Positions 44,551 to 56,154 of a DNA stretch of 64,000 bases are shown here, in pieces (position 1 is the first letter of the stretch; each line of letters begins with the position of its first letter). The stretch is from Isoperla grammatica (lineage: Eukaryota > Arthropoda > Insecta > Plecoptera > Perlodidae), in contig OX246739.1 of the NCBI GenBank assembly GCA_945910005.1, positions 73,171,523 through 73,235,522 on the forward strand, given 5' to 3'. Made by a program: the position numbers and the translations under genes. The notes under the pieces were generated by a model. That model was not told the origin of the DNA. It did no database searches and saw only the letters and a program-made list of their open reading frames with translations.

Positions 44551-47500
44551 CGCGTCGGGACTTTAATGTTGGTTATACTAAAGCCACAACATTCACTTGT
44601 TTGTAATACACCCGAGTGTTTCGCTCAGCACAAAACAACTCCTTTAAAATGGTAAAAGTTTTAACGACTCGACTGCGTTCTGGAAGATATTTGTTATGGA
44701 CGCCCAATCTAAACTTGAAAACAGCTGACAAAACTTTTGCTGTGCTGTGACAAACAAACGCAAACATAATGACGTGACTGGTTCAGCTCTAACTTGCGAG
44801 ATTATGATTCGAGAAGTTGTGAGATCGATTCTAAAACCCGTAAATAATGACTAACAGGTAATATCAATTTGCATAAATTCTAAGATTTCTTCCTTAAATA
44901 ATGCCCAACTGATTAAAAATACGTATCTCTTCCTTGTCAGTGTGGGAAAACCTCGCAAAAACTTGCCGGTGGCCGGTATCGAGCAAGAGACCTCCCGAAT
45001 GAGCGTCTTACCTAAAGGCCACCTTTGATATTTTGTGTGTTTAACACTAATAACAATATTAGATGAGACCCAACGTTCACGTAGACATTCAATTCCATAA
45101 TGACCATAAGCGGTCGCATTTTTTAATTCTCAGGGTAAGAATGTTCAACCAAAAAGTAAGCCACAGAAATGATCAACATTACAACCTGCATAATCTGAAT
45201 ACTCTGAGCACAACATTCTAGCTTGCCACATTTTAATTGAGGTATTTTACGAAAAATTGAAATTTAACTGTGAGTAATCTGTTTATTAGTCAGTAAGTTA
45301 CGATTCAAGTCCTGTATTGAACACCTCATCCTATAAAATACACAGTGGCGTATTCCGCATATTCAGATACAATTTATACTGAAACTATAGGACAATGTTT
45401 ATTTTTGAAACAAAGACAGTCTGGGCACATTTGAAATCACCTTTTTTCGTGAAAAAGAGAGGCGGGTATAAAGAAGGAAAGAATATACCAACAATTCACT
45501 GAAAAGTATGACCATTGGTTTGTTTATTTTAGTGTCGAAATGGCATTACTGTGGAAGACAGTGGGTTAGTGAAAGACGCATGGAGACGTTATGTCATCGA
45601 TATATTTACAATAACATTACAAAACAATGGCGTACCCGTCCCTCCCCCCGCCCACATACACACATAATGCGTGGCTTGTGTGTGTGGGAGTGCGTGTGTT
45701 GTTTAAAGGTTCATTAGTGTGTTTCTACTCATGTTATTCTGGACAACACTTTGCTATATTAACTCTTATGTTTATGAAACCAATTCATTAATGCACAACA
45801 CTTTTTTATGTGAGTGTACTTATTTAAATATGATAACGTTAAAATTCAGTACAAACGAAAACGCTCGTTAGGCCAAATTATGCTTTGATGTTTTAAATAT
45901 CAGATTAACGTACCGTGTTAAAAACATTACAATCATAATGACGTAATAAGTGGAATACAAAAAATGTGGTTATTCTCTTTGTCCGCTTATTTGTTAAAAC
46001 TGCAACTGTGGTTTATTTCAAAGCTTAAAAAAGCGTCACCTACTTTCGTGTTTTCAGAATGTGCGTGGCAATAAATCCTTTTTCCAATGATAAAACTAAC
46101 TTGATGACAGCTTAAAATAGTTGTGCCTAATAAAAGTGAGTGCAGATGCAGAGTTGTGTGTGTTGGTGGTTAAGTGGACGTGCGAGCGCTGAGTGATTGT
46201 TATCGCCGTCACTAGATAGCGCCACCGCTGTTTGCATTGATTCAAAGCGAAGTAATTGGGCTACCGCGGTTTGGTCTGTCTGTCACTTGTCACCTGACAA
46301 ATCCTCGCCCTTTTCTCTCCTGGCAACAAACCCCCCAGATACGCTTTTAATGGAAATGATCTGCCAAAGAGAAAATTGCCTTCAAAGTTTCGTTATTCCG
46401 CTAATGACTTAAATTACCATCGTAGCCGCAAACAGACAGGTTGATGCATGAACAAACGTAAGCGGTTGATTTTGTCGGCGTCCAGGGGATGAACTGCGCT
46501 GCTGTATTGGCAGGTGGCCCACGCTACCCCCTAACCCCTACTACCCCTTCCACCCCCGCACTCACAATAAATCATGCACGAAGCACAGTCGTATAGGGAC
46601 ACAGCCAAGTGATCCGTAAAATGTGATGTTTTCACATTGAGAAAATTAGGTTATAAATCAATCCGAAAGTTTGCTACAGCTGCTTCTCGTAGCTTCACAT
46701 CTTAGAACAATTGTTTGATCAAATCCCAGTCCGAATCACGCTGGCTCCCCCAACTTCCCTCCATGTATTTTGAAACTGTATCTCTATTCAGACTGTCTGA
46801 AATTTTAATCAACCGGGAAAGAGCAAAGGCAAGAATATAAATTCCTTCTGAAAGCTTCGCCCGAGCTGTCATCTCCATCTGTCTTGTCATAACTTTGGGA
46901 CGTTGCTTTAGCTTTAATTTCCCTAATGAATATTTTAACTAATATAATGACAGTGTTTAGATACGGCCTCTGTCAGATTAAAGGGAAAAAATATAATGAG
47001 GAAGAAAAGATTTGCATGAAATATGAAAAGAAACCGCAATGTTGTAAGTGGGGTAACGCCGTGCATAGTTGTCGTGGAACCCATACGGTTCACAACTTTT
47101 CGTAGGGCCGCGCTAAGTGGGAGGGGGGAAAAGGGGGGGGGGAGAGCCCACGAGAGGACCCCGGTAGAATTTAAATAGTTTCAAGATAGCCGAGCTGATG
47201 TCTTAGTACAATAACATTCTCTCGCACTTCCACGAGGAGCGGCCCTGTTTTTATTTGCTGTAGAGAAAGTCGGGAACAGGGAAATGCGAGTAAGCGGTTT
47301 TACGAGGGGGGGGGGGGGGGGGAGAGAATGAAAGGAATTAAGCACCATTCATTCCTTCAATTACGTGAAACAGTGCCAATATCTCGTCATTAAATCTATA
47401 TTCTATCATTTGTTCTCCGGCTTGAGAGAGAATCTCGCCTCTCGGTGTAGAAACGTTTCTGATCAGTTTGACTCGAACCAATTATAAAAACTTGAAGACT

Positions 47501-47752
47501 CAGTTGATTAATCTTGAAAGATCGAGGTAGGTACGAACATCGCAGAGTTGAAACTTTTGCGCTCGCTCAGATTCGTTCCTGATTACTTCGTTATTCTCAT
47601 GATTGCATTTTATTATTTTCTGCTTTCCTAATAATAATCTACGTTTTCACAGAGTCGGGACATTATCTAGTTTTTTGTTTCTCGCTTTTCCGCTTTTTCT
47701 TTCTCCCCTGTTTTATTTATAGTTCGTTTATTCGTCTCTGTATCCGCAGACA
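44551..47752. other. 3.2-kb gene-free stretch
   Basis: Contains a weak family C SINE signal at 44935-45030 (CTTGCCGGTGGCCGGTATCG), a TG-rich run near 45670-45705, and G-runs at about 47124-47145 and 47308-47322. No gene found. Confidence 0.5.
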
Positions 47753-47900
47753 GATGATATTTGGTCGCGTCTCATATTGTGGCATCGAGGCTCATCGAGA
47801 CGATTTGTTACGTCACGTGACATCCATGCCCAAGCCGGGGTTCGAACCCGGGACAATGGTTTACCATGCTGGTTAATACTTATCCGCAACGCGCAGTAAC
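47753..47900 (-). mobile_element. tRNA-derived SINE family B, diverged copy
   Basis: On the minus strand, GGTTCGAACCCCGG (B box), GGGCATGGATGTCACGTG, TCGTCTCGATGAGCCT and a degraded GAGACGCGACCAAATATCATC follow the order of the better copy at 52516-52711. Confidence 0.75.
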
Positions 47901-47980
47901 GTCTGTCCACACGCTCGTTTGTCAACGCTGTGGTTTGTGATCTTAACTTGACGATATGTAATTTATCTTATAAGTTCTTT

Positions 47981-48934
47981 AAGGCCGATCCACAATTGAA
48001 ATAAGAGTTGCAATACGAATCCGTGAAATAGTGAAATAAGAAGCTATTGGTTCACAACAGTCTCCTAGTACCTTATTTCAGTAGTCAAGCCAGTGTTTTA
48101 ATCAGTGTTGTGACTAGATAATTTATTTTTTATCTAGATAAAGATAAAGCAAATTCTCAAAACAATTATCTAGATAAGATAAAAGATAAAGTGTAAACAA
48201 AATTATCTAGATAATAGATAAAAGATTAAAATAATTATCTAGATAATTTTGAAAAGATAAAAGATGATATTGATATTATTGAGTTATTGACATGTTTCTT
48301 AAAAAGCAATATTAACTTATTTTTTTCCATATCTATCATTAACAAATTGCCACCATTTTCAAAAAAGGGGAAAACCAGTAGAAGTATTTTTCATTTTGAA
48401 AAATGGTATATTTTATTATTTATTTTGTATCTATATTATGGTTAAACATTTTATCTATTTTTTTTTTATCTAAAAGCTTAAAATTGAAGATGAGATATTC
48501 TGTATCTTTATCTAGATAAAAGATAAAGATAACACCAAAAAAATTAGCTAGATAAAGATAATAGTCAATAACAGATAAAGATAATAACAGATTTTATCTA
48601 GATACGTTATCTAGATAATTTTATCTAGATAAATCACAACACTGGTTTTAATATGTACATTTACTTTCATTGACGACATCAACAACAGCACATCCGGCAC
48701 CACCGTTTTTGTTTTGATCTCCGTAGTAGGTCTTCTCTTCTGGCTCTTCTGCGTTCTGATTGGTTCGTTATAAGGAAGTTGAAATAAGAAATGGAATTGA
48801 TTAATTTCTTACGACTATTTCAATCCACTGTGACAGTTGTGAACCACAGCATTGTTATTGCATGTTCCAATTCGCTTAAACCTTATTGCTATTTCACTAT
48901 TTCAACTCGTATTTCAATTGTGAATAGAGACCTA
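47981..48934 (+). mobile_element. MITE family N, copy A, interrupted by a hAT-like element
   Basis: The ~400-bp MITE begins AGGCCGATCCACAATTGAAA and ends near 48923-48934 with the inverted CAATTGTGAAT; it is split at 48102/48645. Its two halves match, in reverse order and orientation, the intact copy at 48989-49389 almost base for base. Confidence 0.85.
48095..48652. mobile_element. Nested 542-bp hAT-like MITE with 8-bp TSD
   Basis: GTTTTAAT at 48095-48102 and 48645-48652 flanks an element (48103-48644) with ends CAGTGTTGTGA and TCACAACACTG. CAG-type ends with an 8-bp duplication are characteristic of hAT elements. The interior holds about nine copies of the palindrome TTATCTAGATAA in very AT-rich DNA. 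No transposase. Confidence 0.88.
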
Positions 48935-48988
48935 GGCTCGAATGTCAAGTGATAGCTCTTTATGTGGTGGTGTGTGTCATAATAATAT

Positions 48989-49389
48989 AAGGCCGATTCA
49001 CAACTGAAATAAGAGTTGAAATAGTGAAATAGCAATAAGTCTTAAGCGAATTGGAACATGCAATAACAATGCTGTGGTTCACAACTGTCACAGTGGACTG
49101 AAATAGTCATAAGAAATTAATCAATTCCATTTCTTATTTCAACTTCCTTATAACGAACCAATCAGAACGCAGAAGAGCCAGAAGAGAATACCTACTACGG
49201 AGATCAAAACAAAAACGGTGGTGGCGGATGTGCTGTTGTTGATGTCGTCAATGAAAGTAAACACATATTAAAACACTGGCTTGACTACTGAAATAAGGTA
49301 CTAGGAGACTGTTGTGAACCAATAGCTTCTTATTTCACTATTTCACGGATTCTTATTGCAACTCTTATTTCAATTGTGGATCGGCCTTA
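48989..49389 (-). mobile_element. MITE family N, copy B, intact
   Basis: About 400 bp with inverted ends (AAGGCCGATTCACAACTGAA / TTCAATTGTGGATCGGCCTT) and adjacent TA at both sides. It is the inverted counterpart of copy A, 55 bp away. At the position corresponding to the hAT insertion it reads through uninterrupted with a single GTTTTAAT. Confidence 0.88.
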
Positions 49390-49409
49390 GATAGAGTAAA
49401 TGAGATGTA

Positions 49410-49690
49410 TCTTTAAATAAATAAATTAAAAAAGAAATTCGTATTTATAGTCTTCCCACTCAGTAACAAGACTGCTTTTTATTGGGGGAATTTAATTTAA
49501 AGCGACTAAACCAACCCTGGAGGCTCCGAACACCATCGACGAGTGAGCGATAACCAATCAAAGATCTATATTTCAAATATGAAATATACGATCAGTGATT
49601 GGACAGTGCGAACACCTGTGGACAATTGCTACAATCAACAAGGTCGATTCAGAACGACTTCTGAATTTATTGTGCTTCGTTGTTAAATAC
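49410..49690 (-). mobile_element. SINE family A, 5'-truncated copy
   Basis: Body and tail of family A (ACCATCGACGAGTGAGCGAT, GGACAGTGCGAACACCTGTG) without tRNA-like head. Confidence 0.85.
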
Positions 49691-52504
49691 AATATTTCAG
49701 TGTCATGCGCTCCGTGTGTCAAGTGTGCCAACATAAGTCTTTTTTAAAGAATAACCAGATAATTTAGTAACATGTGGCATCAAGTTTTATATACTAATAT
49801 TTCTTTAATTTCTTCTGGGAAAACTTATATCAAACAAAAGATTACAAATACTGGAACAGTTTGAAAACTCTCAATTCGTTATCTGCATGTGGTTAAATTT
49901 AACGCCAACTTTCTAAAGTATCACTGAAACTAGTGTCTTCATTTAAAATTATCTCAATTTTTGCCGATTCAGCTTTTGCGCGATGAAATATATCTGAAAT
50001 AAAGAATGCGTATTTTAGTTCAAGTAGAGAGGATAAAACTTTTCTCCCTACAAAGGAAAGCGTCTTGAGAATCCAGTAATCACCAACAAATCGTTAAATC
50101 GAGTGCACTGAAATAAAATTTCTTTCAAACATAAATTGAATGCTGAGATGTAAACTATTCGAACGAACGGGGATAAAGCAAGGTTGGTAATCAATCCCTT
50201 CTCTTGTGAGCGAACAGCGGGAGAATGACGGACACGCGTTTAGCCCTGCGGCCTGGCTTCACGGCGACCCCCTTTCAATTTCAAGTAAACGCTCTTATTA
50301 ATAGGCCGATCTAGTTCGCAGCCCCGGCAGTCCCTAATGTGCCATCTCGGCATGAGGGATCGTGTTCGCGCGCACAATAACAGGAGGGGGGGTGGGGGGG
50401 GGATCCTTGCTCGGAAATATTGAGTGCGAATTGTTGCTTTTCCGAAGTGAGAGAGTGTGTTGGAAAACAACGGAAGAGTGGTAAGAAATAAATCTTGTCC
50501 CTGGTCCCGTGCACCAGAGTGTGTGGCTTTTTGGTCTATTGGTTATTGCAATAAGAATAAAGCATAAGATTTAAAAAATGTTAATATAATTATGAAGGAA
50601 GTAAACAATTTGCTGTGGCAATCAATAATTTAAGGGTATTGTACTGTTCCAAAATATAGTGGTAATTTTTTTGTACACAAATTAATATTTACTTAAACAA
50701 AACATTAGTTTTTGAAGCAATGCCTTTTAATCATACCCTGTTCTTTGGCTCTGTGAGATTCGTCACAGCTTTCATTTTAATTTATTCTTTAACTTCCGTT
50801 ATTACTTTATATCTCGAGTATATTCATACTCAGTCGTTGAACACATTTGCAGATGTACACGCTGACATTTCTATCTACAAAACTAATTTAATTCAAACAT
50901 TGCAATAAGTAATTAACAAACACTTGTCCTTTTTACATCCATCTCTTTGCTTGTATTATTGTATACTTGATTATGACTTCGTTATCGTTGTTAATTGGGT
51001 TGAATATCTTGAATATATACGAGAACATTAATGAATTTATTATAAGTAAAGCCTACAGAACCGAACTAATGCAATAATTTTTTCGTAGAGTTAATACAGT
51101 TTGCCTGTATTTCAGTGAGCAATTCGTTTGCCAATTCATAAAACTACATTCTAGGGGAGGGAGGGAGAGGGGGGGGGATTGCCAAGCAATCACAGTATGT
51201 AAATTTTTACCATCCTATCCTATCCCATCCCATTTCATTTTGTCCCAACACAACACGAACTGCAATTAAAATTGTATCCCCTCTCATTGAATTGGCCACT
51301 CCATCAATTAGGGTATATGTGCTGTTACACACACTGGCCTTCATGTACTACGATATCACTTGTCATGTAAACCGAAGTGTGCTTTACACTTAGGTTCAAG
51401 TACGAGCATAGCTACAATATTAAAACCGCCTGAGATTACTAATTTTTATCATAGTTCAAAAACAGTGAATACATTAGAAAACAGAGAACATAGCTGTATA
51501 CAATTTCGTTAGAGCTACAAAGATGAAGTGTATTATATTGTGACCGGTTGGAAGGATGTTATTTTGTGTAAATTCCCAAACATTTATACATTTATAAAAC
51601 TCTTAGTGAATAAATATTATACATTTGTCCATATTCACTTTATTTATAACGAAGCTGTGAACTTTTTTAATAGTGTGTAGCCTTCTTTAGATATGAGTAT
51701 GACTAAAAATAAGAATTATTTCACGCGGTTTAAACATTGGAGTAAGTCTTCGATGATGAAAAATGTGGTAAATAAATGGTTGTGGCTAAAACCAAAGTTA
51801 ACCAGCGAGAATTTGTTCCAATGATTGTGATGTTTTACTAAAACGTGTTCGCGCCACCCCAAACTGAATGCTTGGTGGAGGTGCCGGGTCCTGTGTTAAC
51901 CGTGTATTGTTCCACATCGTGGTGGCTCCACTTTGTGTGTGTCCACGTGACGTCACCAATATTGTTGGCGGCCATCTTGCCGTACACTGAGTCATTGTTG
52001 TAGACAAACAAATGAGCATATTGCACAGAACTCGTCCTTGATTGAGACTGAGAGGTTGGCTCAAGGATGTATAAACCATCAGCATTTCTGCGTGGAGACC
52101 TTTGATGAGAATAAATCAAAGAATGAGGAGGCCTCTACTAACTCCTCCATTCCCCACTTTTCCATAACGCCAGATAGGGAAGGGTACAAGCCCTATTATT
52201 TGAGCTGTTTTCGGTAAAAAAAAACCCCATGCAGAAACAATGATAGCCGCGAAAATTTGAAAAAAAAAATATGTACATAATGCAGCGTCTATAAAGGAAC
52301 CAAACCGGGAACGATTGTGTGATGAAATAACGCCGCGGTCTATAGATGACTCAAAACTAACATAGATAGCGCTGCTAAGCAACCTCCTTTCAGCGCCATT
52401 GATGAATAATAACAATAAAACAACAATGAAAATTGACAGCTGAACCACTCCTAATAGAAGTTTATTTTCTTGCCACCAGAATGCATCTCGTGTATTTTGA
52501 GTGC
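49691..52504. other. 2.8-kb gene-free stretch
   Basis: G-rich tracts near 50385-50402 and 51154-51178. A segment ACGTGACGTCACCAATATTG near 51945 recalls the ends of the MITE at 36.2 kb, but no partner end was found. No gene. Confidence 0.5.
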
Positions 52505-52515
52505 TCTATAGTTAC

Positions 52516-52711
52516 CGGCCGGCGCAGTTGGCCGAGGTCGATTAGGCGTTGGTCTAGTAAACCGTGGTCTCTGCGTCCCAGGTTCGAATCCTGGCCTGGG
52601 CATGGATGTCATGTGGCGTTTTTTCATCCTCATAATCACCCACTCATCGTCTCGATTAGCCTTGTTGCAAAAACATGGGACGTAAAACCCCAAATATTAT
52701 CATCATCATCG
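52516..52711 (+). mobile_element. tRNA-derived SINE family B with 11-bp TSD
   Basis: Perfect TCTATAGTTAC at 52505-52515 and 52712-52722 flanks a 196-bp SINE. Its head has an A-box region (GCGCAGTTGGCCGAGG) and B box GGTTCGAATCC (52581-52591); the tail region includes TCTCGATTAGCCTTGTTGCA and GGGACGTAAAACCCC and ends in (ATC)n. The clean duplication indicates a fairly recent insertion. Confidence 0.93.
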
Positions 52712-52832
52712 TCTATAGTTACTAGGGTAACATAGAGTTGTTGTTTTAAAACATGTCTTTCAATGTATCCATGTATTTTGTGTCCTGGGATACGTTTATC
52801 AAACGCAAGCCCGAATTGATAACTTTGACGAG

Positions 52833-53000
52833 TTAAGCGCCCAACCCATGTATGCGTTCAATCCGTGCCATGCGTTCTTGTTTTTTTGGTTCATCCAATC
52901 ACAGCCAGCATCTCGCAATCGAAGTCTAATGAGTATGGGCTGTGATTTGATGAATCGAAAAAAAACGGCCACATCGAACGCATTACGAGTTGGTGCTTTA
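52833..53000. mobile_element. 162-bp MITE with TTA duplication (PIF/Harbinger-like)
   Basis: TTA at 52833-52835 and 52998-53000 flanks inverted ends (AGCGCCCAACCC...ATGCGTTC; GAACGCAT...GTTGGTGCT), with GGTTCATCCAATCACAGCC inverted further in. No ORF. Confidence 0.75.
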
Positions 53001-53555
53001 TGCGTAAACTATCGACACATTTAAGATATAAAGTGAGATTTTAGTTCGATTTCCTCCACCGCTCGGTCGTCACCAAGGCTGCATCAAACCTTGTTTTTAT
53101 GTGATTGGTATCGCAACATCACAGACAGGAGTTTGAGTGTAATGCATTATAGAACATTCACCGTTTACATCCAAGTAATTACATTGTTATTCGTAGCACG
53201 TTTCCGTCTTAAGATCCATTACCGCGAAACCCTGCGAGGTTAACTACAATAAGAACGAGCCAGCATCACTTATCCTTCCTACGCATCTCGTACCATTCAT
53301 TAAACATGAATCAGAACCTCCGCTACGAGGCCAATTTCATCTCCAATCAGAAATCAACTTTCGTTCACTTTCTGATTGGTAGAGAGAGGCAAGTTTCAGC
53401 ACTTGGCAAGTGATTTTTATACCGTTGTTTCCGAGGAGTTTTGTTCCGCCGCTGTCGACTACCGCCAATCAGTTTGAACAATCTTAGAGATCTCGTTTAT
53501 TAAAACCAGGGACCGTTGACTGGAAGTTTTCAAAAGTCAAAAGTCGCCGCCCCGA
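53001..53555. other. Gene-free spacer
   Basis: Nothing recognised. Confidence 0.5.
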
Positions 53556-53603
53556 GGGCGGGGCGGGGCGGGGGGTGGGGGGAGGGGGGGGAGGGGGGGG
53601 GGG
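53556..53603 (+). repeat. G-rich tract with quadruplex-type runs
   Basis: Several runs of four or more G separated by one or two bases (GGGCGGGGCGGGGCGGGGGG and beyond). Confidence 0.9.
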
Positions 53604-53666
53604 AAATCGTTGCTAGTGAGGGGCTCTCGAAACTTGAACTTCATCGTTATTATTATCGTACTTGAA

Positions 53667-54012
53667 ATATCGTTTAATTGGGAGCAACGGATCCGAGCAG
53701 AGTTTTACAGAAGGCTACTTGTGATTAAATAATAACATACACTAATTGAAAGACAACGGGCGTTTCTGTTTTACTCAATATAGAGCCGGTAATGTTTAAT
53801 AGAGTGATTTTCAATGTGATTTTAATAAAGGCAGAGTATCGGTGGGTGGTCAATTTTGAGGAATAACACGATTTATTTATGTATTATTTAATATAATGGA
53901 TTTTTACTTGATGTTATTTCTCAATTCATTTTTATTGTAAATTACTTTTTTATAGTATAGTAGTTTTTGTTGTTCTTATTTCTATTTATGATTTCATTAT
54001 TATTAATTGTTT
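53667..54012 (+). repeat. Dispersed repeat R, copy 1
   Basis: From ATATCGTTTAATTGGGAGCA to about ATTTCATTATTATTAATTG this matches the reverse complement of 61190-61542 with moderate divergence. No ORF, terminal repeats or Pol III boxes recognised. Confidence 0.85.
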
Positions 54013-55407
54013 GCATAACCTAGTTATTTACTGTCCTCCTTTGTAAATCAGGTTTTATAACTGAATATTGAAATAAAAGAAATAAATACATAAATTGCAT
54101 AATGTGTTGCTTATAGCCTAATGTTATATCATTGATGAACGTACATAACTTGCCAATACTCAAACGACCCATTACTTGAAAATAATACCTAGCATTGAAG
54201 TATTTCGCAATTTTTGTAAAGAATGTGATGTCACAAAGCTTATTCTTGTTCTCTATTCTAATATAACTACACAATGATATATTCATCAGGTAGAAAGAGA
54301 GAAGCGTGAGATGTGAAACACATAATGCAAATACATGTTCATGGTTTTATATACTGTCACCCTTCGTTACATCTGTGTTGCATTGAGCCCCGCACCAACA
54401 AGGCCAGCGCACAATACATGCCATGTTATGGATGGGTTTTGTTTATAACCTTGATTGATCTATTATTCATCGATGTCTGTGCGTGGTTGTTTAAAAATAT
54501 TGTTCTCATGTACATTTATTAATTATTTTTATAAAACAAAAGAAAGTCAACATTTCAATGTCAGTTCAGTTTAAAATTTATTGGGGTCCATTACACGGTA
54601 TGGTAAGCCTATATGGAAGAATAATATATCCTGTGTGAATGACTGGTACTGTTGTTATTGGTACTGGCTATTGCACCTGGGCATGTAAACTTCTGTTCAA
54701 AACTAAGCATTCTAATCGATTTAGGTCTAGAATATCCCCACAGATTGATCTTTTTACTAATTTTCCTAAACCTATGGTGGACATGTCTCGTTTTGAAACT
54801 CAGATGGTTGGTTCAGGCTCAGGTTGGTGGACACAGAATCGTAACAAGATCTCGAACGTTGTAAACGTGCTCAGATTGGCCGTCCTATAGCCCAGTAGAC
54901 CACGGACACGGTAACGTCTTATTAATGGCACCTTAACGACGCTGCCGTACTTAAACAAGCTATCTGCTCTGCTTGTAATCAGCTGATTGGCCGGCAAATT
55001 ACAACAGATCGTTACGTCACACAGGGAAACTCACCACAAATCTCGCATATTAAATTGATAGAGATTAGATATAGACACACGAGAAGCCGTGAGGGGATGT
55101 TGGGTTAGTTGTAGAGATTGATAAGCTTACTTGCTTAGTTAATAATGTGAAGAGTATCCTTGTTTGAGATAATTACGGCCTTGTATGCGGGACACGGTCG
55201 CTGTGAGGTTGGCACACCTGCGCAGATGTCGCCTGACTTAGTTGAGGTCGCGCATGGGGGGGAATAACGATGCAGGCGCTCATGTGACACTGTTAGGCGA
55301 TACACGTAACACTTTGCGAGGTACCAACCCTACGAGATTAAAGTATTCGATACACGTGTGTGGAGGTCATGATGGTAGGCCTGGAGCAAGCTAGGCAATA
55401 TAGGAAA
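54013..55407. other. 1.4-kb gene-free stretch
   Basis: Nothing recognised. Confidence 0.5.
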
Positions 55408-56060
55408 AAGTAGTTTTGTCACACACAAGTAGCCTGGTCACACACAAGCAATCTTATCACACCCAAGTATAGTCTTGTTACACTCAAGTAGTCTTGTCAC
55501 ACACAATTAGTCTTGTCACACACAAGAAGTATTGTCACACACAAGTAGTCTTGTCAGTTGTCACACTCAAGTGGTCTTGTCACACACAAGTAGTCTTGTC
55601 ACACTCAAATAGTCTTGTCACACTCAAGTAGTCTTGTCACACACAAGTTGTCTTTTCACCCAAATAGTCATGTCATATTCAAGTAGTCTTGTCACACACA
55701 AGTAGTCTTGTCACACTCAAGTGGTCTTGTCACACACAAGTAGTCTTGTCACACCCAAGTAGCCTTGTCACACTCTAGTAGTGTTGTCACGCTCAAGTAG
55801 TCTTGTCAGTTGTCACACTCAAGTGGTCTTGTCACACTCAAATAGTCTTGTCACACTCAAGTAATCTTGTCACACCCAAGTAGCCTTGTCACACTCTAGT
55901 AGTCTTGTCACACACAAGTAGTCTTGTCACACTCAAGTGGTCTTGTCACACACAAGTAGTCTTGTCACACCCAAGTAGTTTTGTCACACCCAAGTAGTCT
56001 TGTCACACACAAGTAGTCTTGTCACACCCAGAAGCATTCTTGTCACACCCAAGCAGACTT
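55408..56060. repeat. 19-bp minisatellite, ~34 units
   Basis: Units of AAGTAGTCTTGTCACACWC with frequent single changes; a short extra TCAGTTGTCACAC occurs twice at equivalent positions, suggesting higher-order duplication. Confidence 0.93.
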
Positions 56061-56074
56061 ATTATACTCTAATG

Positions 56075-56154
56075 CATGTTATTTTCTATATAGAAGACAA
56101 ATCCATAGCAACAAGGGGGCCCCTAGGTGTAGGGGACGACTATGAATTGCAGCC
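56075..56154. repeat. Fragment of the MITE seen at 13713-13863
   Basis: Shares the order ATATAGAA, ATCCATAGCAACA, GTAGGGGACGACTATGA with that element (right half, and its inverted left end). Confidence 0.65.

Noticed and set aside
52516..52600. Functional tRNA gene
   Set aside because: It is the head of a SINE bounded by an 11-bp target duplication.
52451..52735. Overlapping ORFs of 80 and 100 residues on both strands
   Set aside because: Translations of the family B SINE.
55408..56060. CRISPR-like array
   Set aside because: There are no unique spacers; it is a contiguous 19-bp minisatellite in a eukaryotic genome.
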